From CBDBCU01 sp965242615 (lineage in GTDB: Bacteria > Chloroflexota > Dehalococcoidia > Lucifugimonadales > UBA3495): a stretch of 64,000 nt of DNA. The stretch spans positions 1,426,001 to 1,490,000 of the forward strand of contig CBDESR010000005.1 of the NCBI GenBank assembly GCA_965242615.1, written 5' to 3'. This document shows positions 34,080 to 42,381 of the stretch, piece by piece. Both the position numbers and the translations under genes were made by a program. Position 1 is the stretch's first letter. Each line of letters begins with the position of its first letter. The notes below the pieces were generated by a model. The model made no database searches, was not told the DNA's origin, and saw only the letters and a list, made by a program, of their open reading frames with translations.

Positions 34080-34118
34080 GAGTATCCGTTTAATGCGGGC
34101 TTACCGGGAGAGTTAGGG

Positions 34119-35183
34119 ATGAACACCATCGATTTGCGGAGCGATACGATAACCCAGCCTACGGAGGAGATGCGGCAGGCGATGGCCGCCGCCGAGGTGG
34201 GGGATGATGTGTACGGGGAGGATCCGTCCATCAACCGTTTGGAGCAGCGGGCGGCGGAGCTGCTGGGCAAGGAGGCCGGGCTGCTGACGGCCAGCGGCAC
34301 GATGAGCAATCTTATCGCCGCCTTGACCTTTTGCCAGCGGGGGGATGAGATGGTAATGGGCGACCAGGCGCATATTTTCTGGAATGAGTCGGCCGGGGTG
34401 TCGGCTTTGGCCGGGGCGCAGGTTCGTCTGGTGCCTAATGACGAGCAGGGGCGGATGGCGCCCGGGGATTTGATGGATGCCATTCGGCCGCGGGGCAATG
34501 TGCATAATCCCCCGACGACGCTGGTGTGTCTGGAAAATACCCATAACCGGTGCAGCGGGGGCGTACTGACGCCGCAGGATACCAAGCGGATGGCGGATGT
34601 GGCGCACGCCGCCGGGGCTAGGGTTCATCTGGACGGGGCGCGGTTGTTTAACGCTGCGGTGGCGTTGGAAGTGCCGGCCAAGGAATTGGTTAAGGATGTG
34701 GATTCGGTATCTTTCTGCCTGTCCAAGGCGCTGAGCTGCCCGGTGGGGTCGGTGCTGTGCGGGAGCGGGGAGTTTATCGGGCAGGCGCGGCGGTGGCGCA
34801 AGATGATTGGCGGCGGGATGCGGCAGGCCGGGGTGCTGGCGGCGGCCGGTTTGGTGGCGTTGGATACGATGATTGAACGGTTGGCGGATGACCACGCCAA
34901 CGCCCGGCGGTTGGCTATTGGGCTGGCGGAAATCCCGGGGCTGCGGATTAACCCGGAGCAGGCGCCGACTAACATTGTCATTTTTGAGATTGAGCCGACG
35001 GTGGGGACGGCCGGGGAAGTGCTGGCGGCGTTGGCGGAGGCCGGGGTGAAGGTTACGCCGTCCCGGGCGCAGTCGCTGCGGATGGTGACGCACCGGCACA
35101 TTGACGCGGAGGATGTGGAGGCGGCGTTGGCGCGGGCGCGGCGGGTGGTGGGGGAGCTGCGGGCGGCTCATGGTGGGGGGTAG
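34119..35183 (+). CDS. ltaE: low-specificity L-threonine aldolase
   Basis: PLP enzyme splitting threonine/allo-threonine to glycine and acetaldehyde. IDLRSDTITQPTEEMRQAMAAAEVGDDVYGEDPS is the family start. VHLDGARLFNAAVAL binds PLP. SFCLSKALSCPVGSVL carries the Schiff-base Lys. MIGGGMRQAGVLAAAGLVAL and the end motif RMVTHRHIDAEDVE are also typical. Length normal. It starts 39 bases after mcrC, but this is probably fortuitous rather than functional linkage. Confidence 0.95.
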   Translation: MNTIDLRSDTITQPTEEMRQAMAAAEVGDDVYGEDPSINRLEQRAAELLGKEAGLLTASGTMSNLIAALTFCQRGDEMVMGDQAHIFWNESAGVSALAGAQVRLVPNDEQGRMAPGDLMDAIRPRGNVHNPPTTLVCLENTHNRCSGGVLTPQDTKRMADVAHAAGARVHLDGARLFNAAVALEVPAKELVKDVDSVSFCLSKALSCPVGSVLCGSGEFIGQARRWRKMIGGGMRQAGVLAAAGLVALDTMIERLADDHANARRLAIGLAEIPGLRINPEQAPTNIVIFEIEPTVGTAGEVLAALAEAGVKVTPSRAQSLRMVTHRHIDAEDVEAALARARRVVGELRAAHGGG

Positions 35184-35267
35184 GTGAGGTAAGCCAAAGG
35201 AACTGATTCAGATACGCTACTCATAGAGGTAGCGTATAACGGCGTTTTCTGCTACAGTACCATAAAC

Positions 35268-35290
35268 AATCACCAGCTATGTTGGTGATT
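35268..35290 (+). promoter_or_regulatory. 8-bp hairpin in the leader of the coiled-coil gene
   Basis: AATCACCA / TGGTGATT around a 7-base loop, 33 bases before the ATG at 35323 and upstream of its AGGGGGG ribosome site. It could be an attenuator, or a terminator of ltaE with no T-run. Confidence 0.4.
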
Positions 35291-35322
35291 GCCAACCCAT
35301 CCTTTAATTTTAGGGGGGACAA

Positions 35323-35643
35323 ATGTCTGATTCGTTGGAGAAACTCTCTGACCGTGTTGGCGAGTTGGAAGCCTGTGTTCGGGAGATTATGCCCAAAATG
35401 AACAGGCGGATAAAGCGGCTCGAGGAATTGGCGGGAGATGGCTCGATAGAGACGAGCCGCATCAGGGCAAATCCTGTTCAGGAGGCTCTGCGCGAGATGA
35501 ACGACCGGATAGCCTGGCTTGAAAAGCTGGCAGGAGATGGCTCGATAGAGACGAGCCACATCAGGGTAAGTCCTGGGTCTCCCTCTTTGCCTGAGTTGGC
35601 TCGTCGTGTGGATGAGCTGGAAAAGTTGGTTAAGGAAGGTTAG
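35323..35643 (+). CDS. small coiled-coil protein with internal duplication
   Basis: 106 residues, all helix-forming: MSDSLEKLSDRVGELEACVREIM, then two near-identical segments (RLEELAGDGSIETSRIR and WLEKLAGDGSIETSHIR), then LARRVDELEKLVKEG. The DNA of the duplicated part contains GGCTCGATAGAGACGAGCC, itself a hairpin, at both sites (about 35440 and 35540). No recognised family. The amber/ochre-rich region after it and 35644-35674 contain nothing. Confidence 0.6.
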   Translation: MSDSLEKLSDRVGELEACVREIMPKMNRRIKRLEELAGDGSIETSRIRANPVQEALREMNDRIAWLEKLAGDGSIETSHIRVSPGSPSLPELARRVDELEKLVKEG

Positions 35644-35674
35644 TTATTCCTTAAACGGGAATACATACAGCTTT

Positions 35675-35763
35675 CTAGCTGAGCTCCAACAGAGTCTCCG
35701 GGGAGTTAAAGCAGTGGGGGATACCAGCACATTGGTATCCAGCACTACGCGTAGCGGCGGCAT
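35675..35763 (-). pseudogene. PIN-domain toxin remnant
   Basis: The ATG at 35763 follows the antitoxin stop directly (TAAATG). LRVVLDTNVLVS is the exact N-terminus of PIN/VapC-like RNases with the first catalytic Asp. After 15 codons the family match is lost. The alternate frame reads SPETLLELS, so a deletion and frameshift removed the rest. Confidence 0.55.
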
Positions 35764-36044
35764 TTAAGGGCCGCTTTCCCGCGCCCAGCGCACGGCGTCG
35801 GCTATATCCGCTTCCGTTATGCCTTGGGCGGCGATCTTTTCCCAAGCGTCTTTGATGGAACCGGGGGGATGGGGATAAGGACAATCCGCGCGCCCTCATC
35901 AATCACCTCAAAGCAAGTTACTTCCGAGTGGGCGGCGACCAGGGAATCGGGCAGGATAAGCTGGTTGCCGGAGGTCAGGATGGCTACTTCCGGGGCGGCA
36001 TCGGGCGGAAGTTGCGCCAGGTCAATTTGGGTTTTCGTACTCAT
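35764..36044 (-). pseudogene. AbrB/MazE-like antitoxin, frameshifted in a C6 run
   Basis: The ATG at 36044 gives MSTKTQIDLAQLPPDAAPEVAILTSGNQLILPDSL, then VTCFEVIDEGARIVLIPI, a swapped-hairpin AbrB-type head. One base off at the C-rich run near 35870, the frame continues SIKDAWEKIAAQGITEADIADAVRWARESGP, the usual toxin-binding helix, to the stop at 35764. Together with the PIN remnant this is a dead VapBC-like module. Confidence 0.6.
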
Positions 36045-36181
36045 TGCGGCGTCCTCCAGTCCGGCCGGCAGTGTTATAGTAGGGTTATTGTACCACTGGA
36101 CGTTGCCGGGGAATGGCGATTAGACTGATTCCCGATTTTGCCCATTTCATTGCCCCAGATACTAAATAAGGAGTTTTCCCG

Positions 36182-36772
36182 ATGCCTGACCTTAACTTGG
36201 ACAAAGCGGCTACTGCTCTGCTGATTGCGGACTTTTACGCCGAGATGATGAACACCTTGCCGCACGCCGTTGACCGGGGTGTGGTGGCCCGGACGGCGGA
36301 GTTGCAGCAGGCGGCCCGGGCGGCCGGGCTGATGGTGTGCTATTCGGCGACGGTGTTTCGGCCGGGCTACCCGGAAATCAGCGCGCGGAACAAAACTTTC
36401 AGTCAGCGCAAGGCGTCCGGGCAGCCGGCGGTGGCCGACCCGTTGCAAGTAATCCATCCGGCGGTGCGGCCGCAGGATGGCGAAGTGGTGGTGGGGAAGC
36501 ACCGGGTCAATGCAATGTTCGGCACGGACTTGGAGCTGGCTTTGCGGGCCAATGATGTGGATACCATCATTCTGCTGGGCTATGCGACCAGCGGCGTGGT
36601 GCTGTCCACGACCCGATACGCCGCTGACGCCGATTTTCGGCTGTTTATTGTCGAGGATTGCTGCTCCGATGCCGACGCGGAAGTTCACGACTTTTTGACG
36701 CAGCGGATTTTTCCCCGGCAAGCCGAAGTGGTCAGCGCGGCGGAAGTAATGGCGGCGTTGGCGGCGGGTTAA
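36182..36772 (+). CDS. isochorismatase-fold hydrolase lacking the catalytic Cys
   Basis: Cysteine-hydrolase/isochorismatase fold: ALLIADFYAEMM (Asp), VVGKHRVNAMFGTDLELAL (Lys) and LLGYATSGVVLSTTRYAADADFRLFIVEDCCSD. In amidase members the segment after AT carries CV; here it reads SGVVL, with no Cys. Isochorismatases proper also lack that Cys, so the enzyme may act without a thioester step or be inactive. 196 residues. It overlaps the convergent rarA by 4 bases. Confidence 0.85.
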   Translation: MPDLNLDKAATALLIADFYAEMMNTLPHAVDRGVVARTAELQQAARAAGLMVCYSATVFRPGYPEISARNKTFSQRKASGQPAVADPLQVIHPAVRPQDGEVVVGKHRVNAMFGTDLELALRANDVDTIILLGYATSGVVLSTTRYAADADFRLFIVEDCCSDADAEVHDFLTQRIFPRQAEVVSAAEVMAALAAG

Positions 36773-38106
36773 GCCGGCGGGTCAGCCCGGTCGCTCCACC
36801 ACTGATGCAGCCGTTCAGCGATGGCTTTTTCCTGCCCTTCCGTTGACGGCTGGTAGTAGCGACGGCCGCGCAGAGATGGCGGTAGGTACTCCTGCTCGAC
36901 AAAGTGGCCGGGGTGGTCGTGGGCGTAGCGGTAGCCTTGGCCGTAGTCCATTGCTTGCATCAAGCCGGTTACGGCGTTCCGTAGATGCAGCGGCACCGGG
37001 TCGTTGGGCTGCTGCCGCACATCCGATAAAGCCCGCTCCAATGCCAGATACGCCGTGTTGCTTTTGGGGGCGGTTGCCAGATAGACGGTAGCCTCGGCCA
37101 AGGGGATGCGGCCTTCGGGCATTCCGAGGAAGTGGACGGCTTGCTGGGCGGCGACGGCGACCGGCAGGGCTTGCGGCGTCGCCAAGCCAATATCCTCGGC
37201 AGCCAGGATGACCAGGCGGCGGGCAATGAACAAGGGATCCTCTCCGGATTCAATCATCCGAGCCAACCAGTAGAGGGCGCCGTCCGGGGAGGAGCCGCGC
37301 ACCGACTTGATAAAGGCGGAAATGGTGTCGTAGTGGCCCTCGCCGGCTTTATCGTACATCGGGGAGCGGCGCTGCAAGGCGTCGGCGATGATTTCCAGGG
37401 TGATGATACCGCCGCCGCCGGCCGCCGGGTCGGCGGCAAAGGCGGCGGTTTCCAGGGCGTTGAGGGCAACCCGGGCGTCGCCATTGGCGATATTGACCAG
37501 GTGATTCAGGGCGGCCGGGTCGAGGGAAAGGGCAAGAGTTCCCACGCCGCGCTCCGGGTCGGTTAAGGCATTGTGGACAATGCCGGCAACCTGTTCGGCG
37601 GTCAGGGATTGGAGGGTAAAGACGCGGCAGCGGGAAAGCAAGGGGGCGTTGACCTCGAAAGAAGGGTTTTCCGTAGTGGCCCCGATAAAAATAACGGTGC
37701 CATCCTCGATATGGGGCAGAATCACATCCTGCTGCGCCTTGTTGAAACGGTGGATTTCGTCAACGAACAGGATGGTGCGCCGCTGGTACATTCCCTGGCG
37801 GTCTTTGGCCTCGGCTGCTACCCGGCGCAGGTCGGCCACGCCGGAAGTGACGGCGCTGACCGGCTCGAAGTGGGCTTGGGTTACGCCGGCTACCAAGCGG
37901 GCCAGAGTGGTTTTGCCGCTGCCCGGCGGCCCCCAGAGGATTAGAGAGGGCAAGCGGTCGGCGGCGATGGCGCGGCGCAAGACCCGTTCCGGGCCGAGGA
38001 TGTGTTCCTGGCCGACGAATTGGTCGAAGGTACGGGGGCGCATCCGCTCGGCCAGCGGCGCGGCTGTGACGGCTTGCTGCCGGCGTGTGTGGTCGAAAAG
38101 GGACAT
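36769..38106 (-). CDS. rarA: replication-associated recombination protein RarA/MgsA
   Basis: AAA+ ATPase of the clamp-loader clade acting at stalled forks. The ATG at 38106 gives MSLFDHTRRQ. The upstream extension has no homology. PLAERMRPRTFDQFVGQEHILGP starts the core. Walker A is LILWGPPGSGKTTLARL, Walker B is ILFVDEIHRFNKAQQD, sensor I is FIGATTENPSFEVNAPLLSRCRVF, and the tetramerisation domain ends RRYYQPSTEGQEKAIAERL. Length 445, normal. Confidence 0.95.
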   Translation of the reverse strand: MSLFDHTRRQQAVTAAPLAERMRPRTFDQFVGQEHILGPERVLRRAIAADRLPSLILWGPPGSGKTTLARLVAGVTQAHFEPVSAVTSGVADLRRVAAEAKDRQGMYQRRTILFVDEIHRFNKAQQDVILPHIEDGTVIFIGATTENPSFEVNAPLLSRCRVFTLQSLTAEQVAGIVHNALTDPERGVGTLALSLDPAALNHLVNIANGDARVALNALETAAFAADPAAGGGGIITLEIIADALQRRSPMYDKAGEGHYDTISAFIKSVRGSSPDGALYWLARMIESGEDPLFIARRLVILAAEDIGLATPQALPVAVAAQQAVHFLGMPEGRIPLAEATVYLATAPKSNTAYLALERALSDVRQQPNDPVPLHLRNAVTGLMQAMDYGQGYRYAHDHPGHFVEQEYLPPSLRGRRYYQPSTEGQEKAIAERLHQWWSDRADPPA

Positions 38107-38155
38107 TGGCGCTTTCCTGAAGGGGACTGGCCGGGATTGACGGGTTTGCCCAATG

Positions 38156-39066
38156 CTAGGGCGTGGGGACAATTACTTTCCTTTTGGCATACTATAGCAT
38201 AGGAAAGGGAGATATTTTATGCCCCGCACCCAGCTTACTGATGCCCAATGGCAGCGGTTAGAGCCGTTGCTGCCAGGCAAGCCTGCCGACCCCGGCCGCA
38301 ACGGCTTTGACCAGCGCAAGACGGTGGAAGGCATCCTCTGGATTGCCCGCACTGGCGCGCCGTGGCGCGACCGGCAGCCGTATTTCGGCAAAGGGAATAC
38401 CATTCATCGGCGTTTCCGCCGTTGGGTGCAAAGCGGGGTCTTGGACCGGCTGCTTAACGCCTTGCCGGAGGACCTGGATTGGCAAGGCGTAATGGTGGAC
38501 GGGACTTTCGTCAAAGTCCAGCAGCCCGGCACCGGCCCGGAAAGGGGGGGGCATTCCCCGGCGGCGAGCCCAATCCGTCGGTCAAAACCGGGGCGGGTTG
38601 ACCACCAAACTGCTGGCGTTGACCGATGGCCAGGGGCAGCAGGTTCAGTTCCGATTAAGGCCGGGGAACGCCGCCGCAGGGAAAGAACTGCCCGCGCTAT
38701 TGGCGTGGGTACCCTTGACGGCGCCCCGGGAACCCTTGGGGGATAAGGCGTAGGACCGCGCTGGGGTTCGGCGCGGGCTGGCTTCCCGGAACATAACGGC
38801 GACCATTCCCGGATGGTCTCATCGGAAAGAGCCGGTCGAGTTTGCCGAAGGGAGTTACCAGCGGCGGCATCGGGTGGAAAAGGCGTTCAGCGACTTGAAA
38901 GAGTTCCGGGGAATTGCTTGCCGCCAGGCTAAACTGGCCGCCAGTTATGCCGGAATGGTTAGCTTGGTCGCCTGGTTCCTCAGAACGAAGCCGAACCAGC
39001 GGCAGGCAGCGGAGTATCCAAAGGCCACGGCGGTTGACTGATCCGATTGTCCACATACCTTAGGAT
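38156..39066 (+). mobile_element. IS5-family insertion sequence, decayed
   Basis: The approximate inverted ends CTAGGGCGTGGGGACAAT (left) and TTGTCCACATACCTTAG (right) flank one broken transposase. The ends are too diverged to define exactly. Confidence 0.6.
38219..39041 (+). pseudogene. IS5-family transposase (DUF4096 head), multiply frameshifted
   Basis: LTDAQWQRLEPLLPGK...RKTVEGILWIARTGAPWRDRQPYFG is a typical IS5 N-terminus, with VMVDGTFVKVQ holding the first Asp. The frame is then broken at least twice (near 38560 and 38615), and a TAG at about 38752 replaces the Tyr of GDKAYD. The last part, VEKAFSDLKEFRGIACRQAKLAASYAGMVSLVAWFLR, is still readable to 39041. Confidence 0.8.
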
Positions 39067-39395
39067 AGTCAGTTAAGAACCGAGCATCGGGAATTAAAAA
39101 TCACGGTTCATACCCGATTCTTAATACCCGATTCCTTTGGGGCGGTTTTCCCTGCCTTGCCCGGGAGCGGTTTCGGGATTGTTTTGTAGCCTGTACCCCG
39201 GGCTATTGCCCAATCGCCGCCGGGCGAGGTAGTGGCCGGGGACGGCAGCCAAATCCAACGAAATTGTGGACATCCCCCGGCTGCTGGAACTGAAAGGGCG
39301 TATCGTAGCATCTCTGCTATGGGCTGCCCACCGGCGGCTCCGGCGGAGAATTATGCCACTACCCGGAGCAAAGAACACGGCCGGGCGGTTGGGGT
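39067..39395. other. intergenic, nothing recognised
   Basis: Short open frames exist on both strands, but none has a ribosome site together with a family-like pattern. It is probably eroded sequence next to the IS5 relic. Confidence 0.5.
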
Positions 39396-39396
39396 G

Positions 39397-39405
39397 TGCT
39401 ATACT
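39397..39405 (+). promoter_or_regulatory. extended -10 promoter of the OsmC-like gene
   Basis: TG-C-TATACT at 39397-39405, 33 bases before the ATG. No good -35 is seen, as is usual with extended -10 promoters. Confidence 0.5.
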
Positions 39406-39437
39406 GGCGGAAGTTTGACGGCAGGAGGTGAGTTCGG

Positions 39438-39947
39438 ATGACTACGGGCAATGGGGGCGACCGGATTTCGCGGGCTTTTACCATTGAGGGGAGCGCGCAG
39501 ACTTTGGCGGGGATGCGGAAGCAGGCGGAGGCGCGGGGTTTTACGATTCTGTGCGATGAGGCGGCGCCGATGGGGGATAATACGGCGCCTTCGCCGATGA
39601 CCTACTTTGCGGTGGCGGTGCTGTTTTGAGAGATGACCCAGCTTGAGCGGTACGCTCAGATGATGAAGGTGGAGCTGGGGCCGGTGCGGGCGCGGATCGG
39701 GTTTTCGGTGGCGTCGGAGGGTTCGGTGCTGCGGCAGACGGTGCGGGCGCGGGCGGAGAAAATCGTCATTCACTACGATTTGGAGTCGGGGGAGACGCCG
39801 GAACGGGTGGCGGGATTGCTGCGGAATGCGCGGAATGGGTGCTATGCGCGGCAGTCGATTGGGCGGCCGGAGTTGTTTGAGGATACGGTGAACCTGAATG
39901 GGGAGCCGTTTAAGCTGGAGGATTATCCGCCGCCGGGGCGGGAGTAG
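39438..39947 (+). CDS. OsmC-like protein, probable selenoprotein (TGA at reactive Cys)
   Basis: The ATG at 39438 is 7 bases after a perfect AGGAGGTG. The frame reads through one TGA (39627-39629, codon 64) to 39947. DEAAPMGDNTAPSPMTYFAVAVLF-TGA-EMTQLERYAQMMKVEL has the TGA exactly at the peroxidatic Cys of the OsmC/Ohr family (usually ...FC-E-x-TQL-x-RYA). The second, resolving Cys is in RNARNGCYARQSI. Codon use and family features continue unbroken on both sides, and no other lesion is seen. A hairpin with GGTAC loop starts 14 bases after the TGA. OsmC-like selenoproteins are known from metagenomes. A simple nonsense mutation is the alternative. Confidence 0.75.
39643..39659 (+). promoter_or_regulatory. 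candidate bacterial SECIS element
   Basis: TTGAGC / GCTCAG (6 bp, last pair T-G) with apical loop GGTAC. The loop's GG begins 19 bases after the TGA; in E. coli fdhF it is 18. Bacterial SECIS loops carry G among the first loop bases at 16-37 bases from the UGA. Confidence 0.6.
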
Positions 39948-39970
39948 GAATTGGGGGAGATACCGGTTTT

Positions 39971-40447
39971 GGCGGAAACCGCGGCCGCGGTTTCCGCCTT
40001 GTCGGGAGAAGGGTTGGCAGGTCTGACCATGTGGGTTGCCAAACGCCGGTTGGTCAGCTGGCTACATCATGCCGGCTTTGCCCGGCCAGATTGCCGATTA
40101 CGGTTGCTTGACCTTGAGTTGGCTACTGGCGCCGGTTGGTATGGTTGCCATGCCGGCGGGTTGGCCCGGTGTTGCGACCGCGGTTGACCGTTCTCCAGTC
40201 AACCTGGGTTGCTCCGACTCCTGTAAGGTTGGGGCTGCGGTTTGGTACGGCGGGTGGGATTTGCCGTTGGCCGCTGCTCCGGTTGGGGTGGCGGGTCCTT
40301 GGGCCGCTTTCCCGGGGGAGGAGTGTTAAAGGCGTCCGGCGGTTGTTTAGGCTGCCGGGGCCCACAGCGCGCTGTGAGGAGCTATTAAGTTTTACGGTAA
40401 GCTTAGCGTAAAGAACCCGGCGTCCCGGGGTCAGGTCAACCTTGACG
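39971..40447 (-). ncRNA. long structured RNA candidate (copy B)
   Basis: Second copy of the element at 26108-26579. The 3' hairpin 39971-39998 is a perfect 12-bp stem GGCGGAAACCGC/GCGGTTTCCGCC with GGCC loop. Copy A keeps the stem with different inner pairs. Also conserved are 40413-40432 (loop GACG), 40182-40204 (GGTTGAC/GTCAACC), and a CGCCGG/CCGGCG stem holding ATGG-CAA-CCAT. Where the copies differ, paired bases change together. There is no T-run after the last hairpin, so the 3' end is a guess. Confidence 0.7.
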
Positions 40448-40453
40448 GTTTTT

Positions 40454-40482
40454 ATTATGGGGGCGGGAGTTATAGTTGTCAA
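40454..40482 (-). promoter_or_regulatory. sigma-70 promoter of structured RNA copy B
   Basis: On the minus strand: TTGACA (40477-40482), 17 bases, CATAAT (40454-40459). Start expected near 40447. Confidence 0.75.
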
Positions 40483-40607
40483 GGGGGAGTTGAGACTGAT
40501 TTTCGGATGAATTTTGTAAATGGGGGCTTGCCTAGACTGATGAAGGGTTGTTCAGCTTTTTTGCAATCCCCACCGGCGGTTTTACAACCCGCCCCGGAGG
40601 TGTTACC

Positions 40608-41084
40608 ATAGTAGCAGTAAAAATCATCATCTACATCCTGACCTTTGCCGTCGTCCTGGTCATCGCGGCCGCCATTGTTGGCGTCAGCTTAGCCGTAGCT
40701 CCGGCCGCCGCCAAAAGTACCGGCCTGTCGGTGTTAGCCGTCGCCCTCGGCGGCTTGGCGGTCACCGGCGGCGTAATCTATCTGGCCGAAAAACTCATCA
40801 ACCTGACCAAAGGAGTAGTCTCGATGGTATTCGATCTGGTGGTCGAAAAGTATAAACAGCACCGCTTGGAAGCCGGCATCAAAATCGGCATCGCCAAGGG
40901 CTTGGCGGAAGGCCAGGAAATTGGCCGGAAAGAAGGCCGCGCCGAAGCCCGAGAGGAGCAACGGCGTGCGGTGCGCGCTTGGTACGAGCGGCAGCAAGCC
41001 GCCCTCCGGGCCGGCCTCCCCTTCGACGAACCGCCGCCCGGCTACTCCCCGGATGCCCACGCCAACGGCCAAGACCCCGGCTAG
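40608..41084 (+). CDS. small membrane-anchored coiled-coil protein with WYE...PPP tail (copy 5)
   Basis: Two membrane segments (VKIIIYILTFAVVLVIAAAIVGVSLAV and LSVLAVALGGLAVTGGVIYLA), then YKQHRLEAGIKIGIAKGLAEGQEIGRKEGRAEAREEQRRA. The best-formed tail of the family is AVRAWYERQQAALRAGLPFDEPPPGYSP...NGQDPG. The start is odd. The clear ribosome site GGAGGTG (40596-40602) is followed in frame by ATA (40608) and GTA, with no ATG, GTG or TTG close by. The frame opens at a TTG at 40548. Function unknown. Confidence 0.72.
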   Translation: MVAVKIIIYILTFAVVLVIAAAIVGVSLAVAPAAAKSTGLSVLAVALGGLAVTGGVIYLAEKLINLTKGVVSMVFDLVVEKYKQHRLEAGIKIGIAKGLAEGQEIGRKEGRAEAREEQRRAVRAWYERQQAALRAGLPFDEPPPGYSPDAHANGQDPG

Positions 41085-41134
41085 AGCAACCGGCCCTACC
41101 TTAACGCCATCCCCTTAATCAAAAGGAGGCTCGA

Positions 41135-42349
41135 ATGGCAACCCAAACCCGGGAAATCCACAATATGCGCCTCATCGCCCACCACGACCTCAACGGCTAC
41201 GGCAACATCGGCGAAGGCGTCCACCTGCACCAATCCCCGGACGGCCGCCGCGTCCTTTATCTGGCCCACGAAAGCGCACCCAAAGACATCACCAGCGTCG
41301 ATGTTACCGACCTCGCCAACCCCAAACTCCTGGCCCAAACCGAACTGGCTTACCCCCATCTCCGCTCCAACTCCCTGTCCATCGTCGACGACACTATGCT
41401 CGTCGCCTACCAGTCCCTGGAACCGGGACAGCCCGGAGTCGGTATGGGCGTCTATAACATCAGCAATCCGGAGGAACCCCGGCAGGTCGGCTTTATGGAC
41501 TTGAGCGGCCCCTACTCCCGCGGCTGCCACTGTCTCTGGTGGGTTGACGGCGACTATGCCCATCTCTCCACCGGCGCCGCCGATTTTCAGCCCCGGGACC
41601 AGAAGGATGACCAGTTCTATATGATTGTCGATGTTTCCGACCCGGCGGCGCCGCAGGAAGCCGGCCGCTGGTGGTTCCCCGGCACCCGGGAGGGCGACGC
41701 CGAACCCATGCCGGCCCGCCATCCCCAATTCGACTCCGGCCACCGCCTGCACAACGGCAATGTCTATCCGGAACGCCCCGACCGGGCTTATTGCGCCTAT
41801 ATGGACTCCGGCGTGGTCATCCTCGACATTGCCGACCGCGCCAACCCCCGAATGGTCAGCCACATCAACTACGCGCCGCCCTTTCCCGGCTTTACCCACA
41901 CCGTCCTGCCCCTGTTCAACCGGGACTTGATGGTGGTAACTCAGGAAGCGGTGCGGCTTAATGGCGAGGACTACCCCAAGCTCATCTGGATGATGGACAT
42001 TCGGGACGAAACCAAGCCGGTCATCATCAGCACCTTCCCGATGCCGGACACTGAGGATTTCTTTAACCGTCCCGGACGGTTTGGCGCGCACAATGTCTAT
42101 GAAAACCAGCCCGGCCCTACCTGCTGGTTCTCCGACCGCTACATCTACGGCACCTTTTTTAACGCCGGCGTCCGGGTCTATGACACCATCAACCCCTTCC
42201 AGCCGCAGGAAGTAGCCTCCTTCGTCCCGGAAATGCCCCAAGACGCTCCTTCCAACGGCATCAACGACGTCTATGTGGACGAAAAGGGCATTATGTATGT
42301 GGTTGACCGGCTCAAGGGCGGCCTCTACATCCTCGAACTGACCATTTAA
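41135..42349 (+). CDS. LVIVD-repeat beta-propeller-like protein
   Basis: The ATG at 41135 is 6 bases after AGGAGG. 404 residues with recurring strands of the type ITSVDVTDLANPKLLAQTEL, MGVYNISNPEEPRQVGFMDL, FYMIVDVSDPAAPQEAGRW, VVILDIADRANPRMVSHINY and VRVYDTINPFQPQEVASFVP. These are LVIVD repeats forming a propeller-like fold. Conserved His (HLHQS, HTVLP, GAHNVYEN) may bind metal. There is no signal peptide. Related proteins are common in Chloroflexota; the reaction is unknown. A strong terminator follows. Confidence 0.85.
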   Translation: MATQTREIHNMRLIAHHDLNGYGNIGEGVHLHQSPDGRRVLYLAHESAPKDITSVDVTDLANPKLLAQTELAYPHLRSNSLSIVDDTMLVAYQSLEPGQPGVGMGVYNISNPEEPRQVGFMDLSGPYSRGCHCLWWVDGDYAHLSTGAADFQPRDQKDDQFYMIVDVSDPAAPQEAGRWWFPGTREGDAEPMPARHPQFDSGHRLHNGNVYPERPDRAYCAYMDSGVVILDIADRANPRMVSHINYAPPFPGFTHTVLPLFNRDLMVVTQEAVRLNGEDYPKLIWMMDIRDETKPVIISTFPMPDTEDFFNRPGRFGAHNVYENQPGPTCWFSDRYIYGTFFNAGVRVYDTINPFQPQEVASFVPEMPQDAPSNGINDVYVDEKGIMYVVDRLKGGLYILELTI

Positions 42350-42381
42350 TCCCCGACCGCGCCGGTCTGAAAAACTTAATA

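Noticed and set aside
20089..38754. Three in-frame TAG codons (20089 in MT-A70, 23435 and about 38752 in IS5 transposases) as possible amber recoding, e.g. pyrrolysine or Tyr/Gln reassignment
   Set aside because: All three lie in mobile-element genes that mostly carry other lesions too, and intact housekeeping genes here, such as fabF, end in TAG. Ordinary decay explains them.
40123..40482. Minus-strand open frame of 119 codons over RNA copy B
   Set aside because: Copy A has no corresponding frame and the changes between copies preserve stems, not codons.
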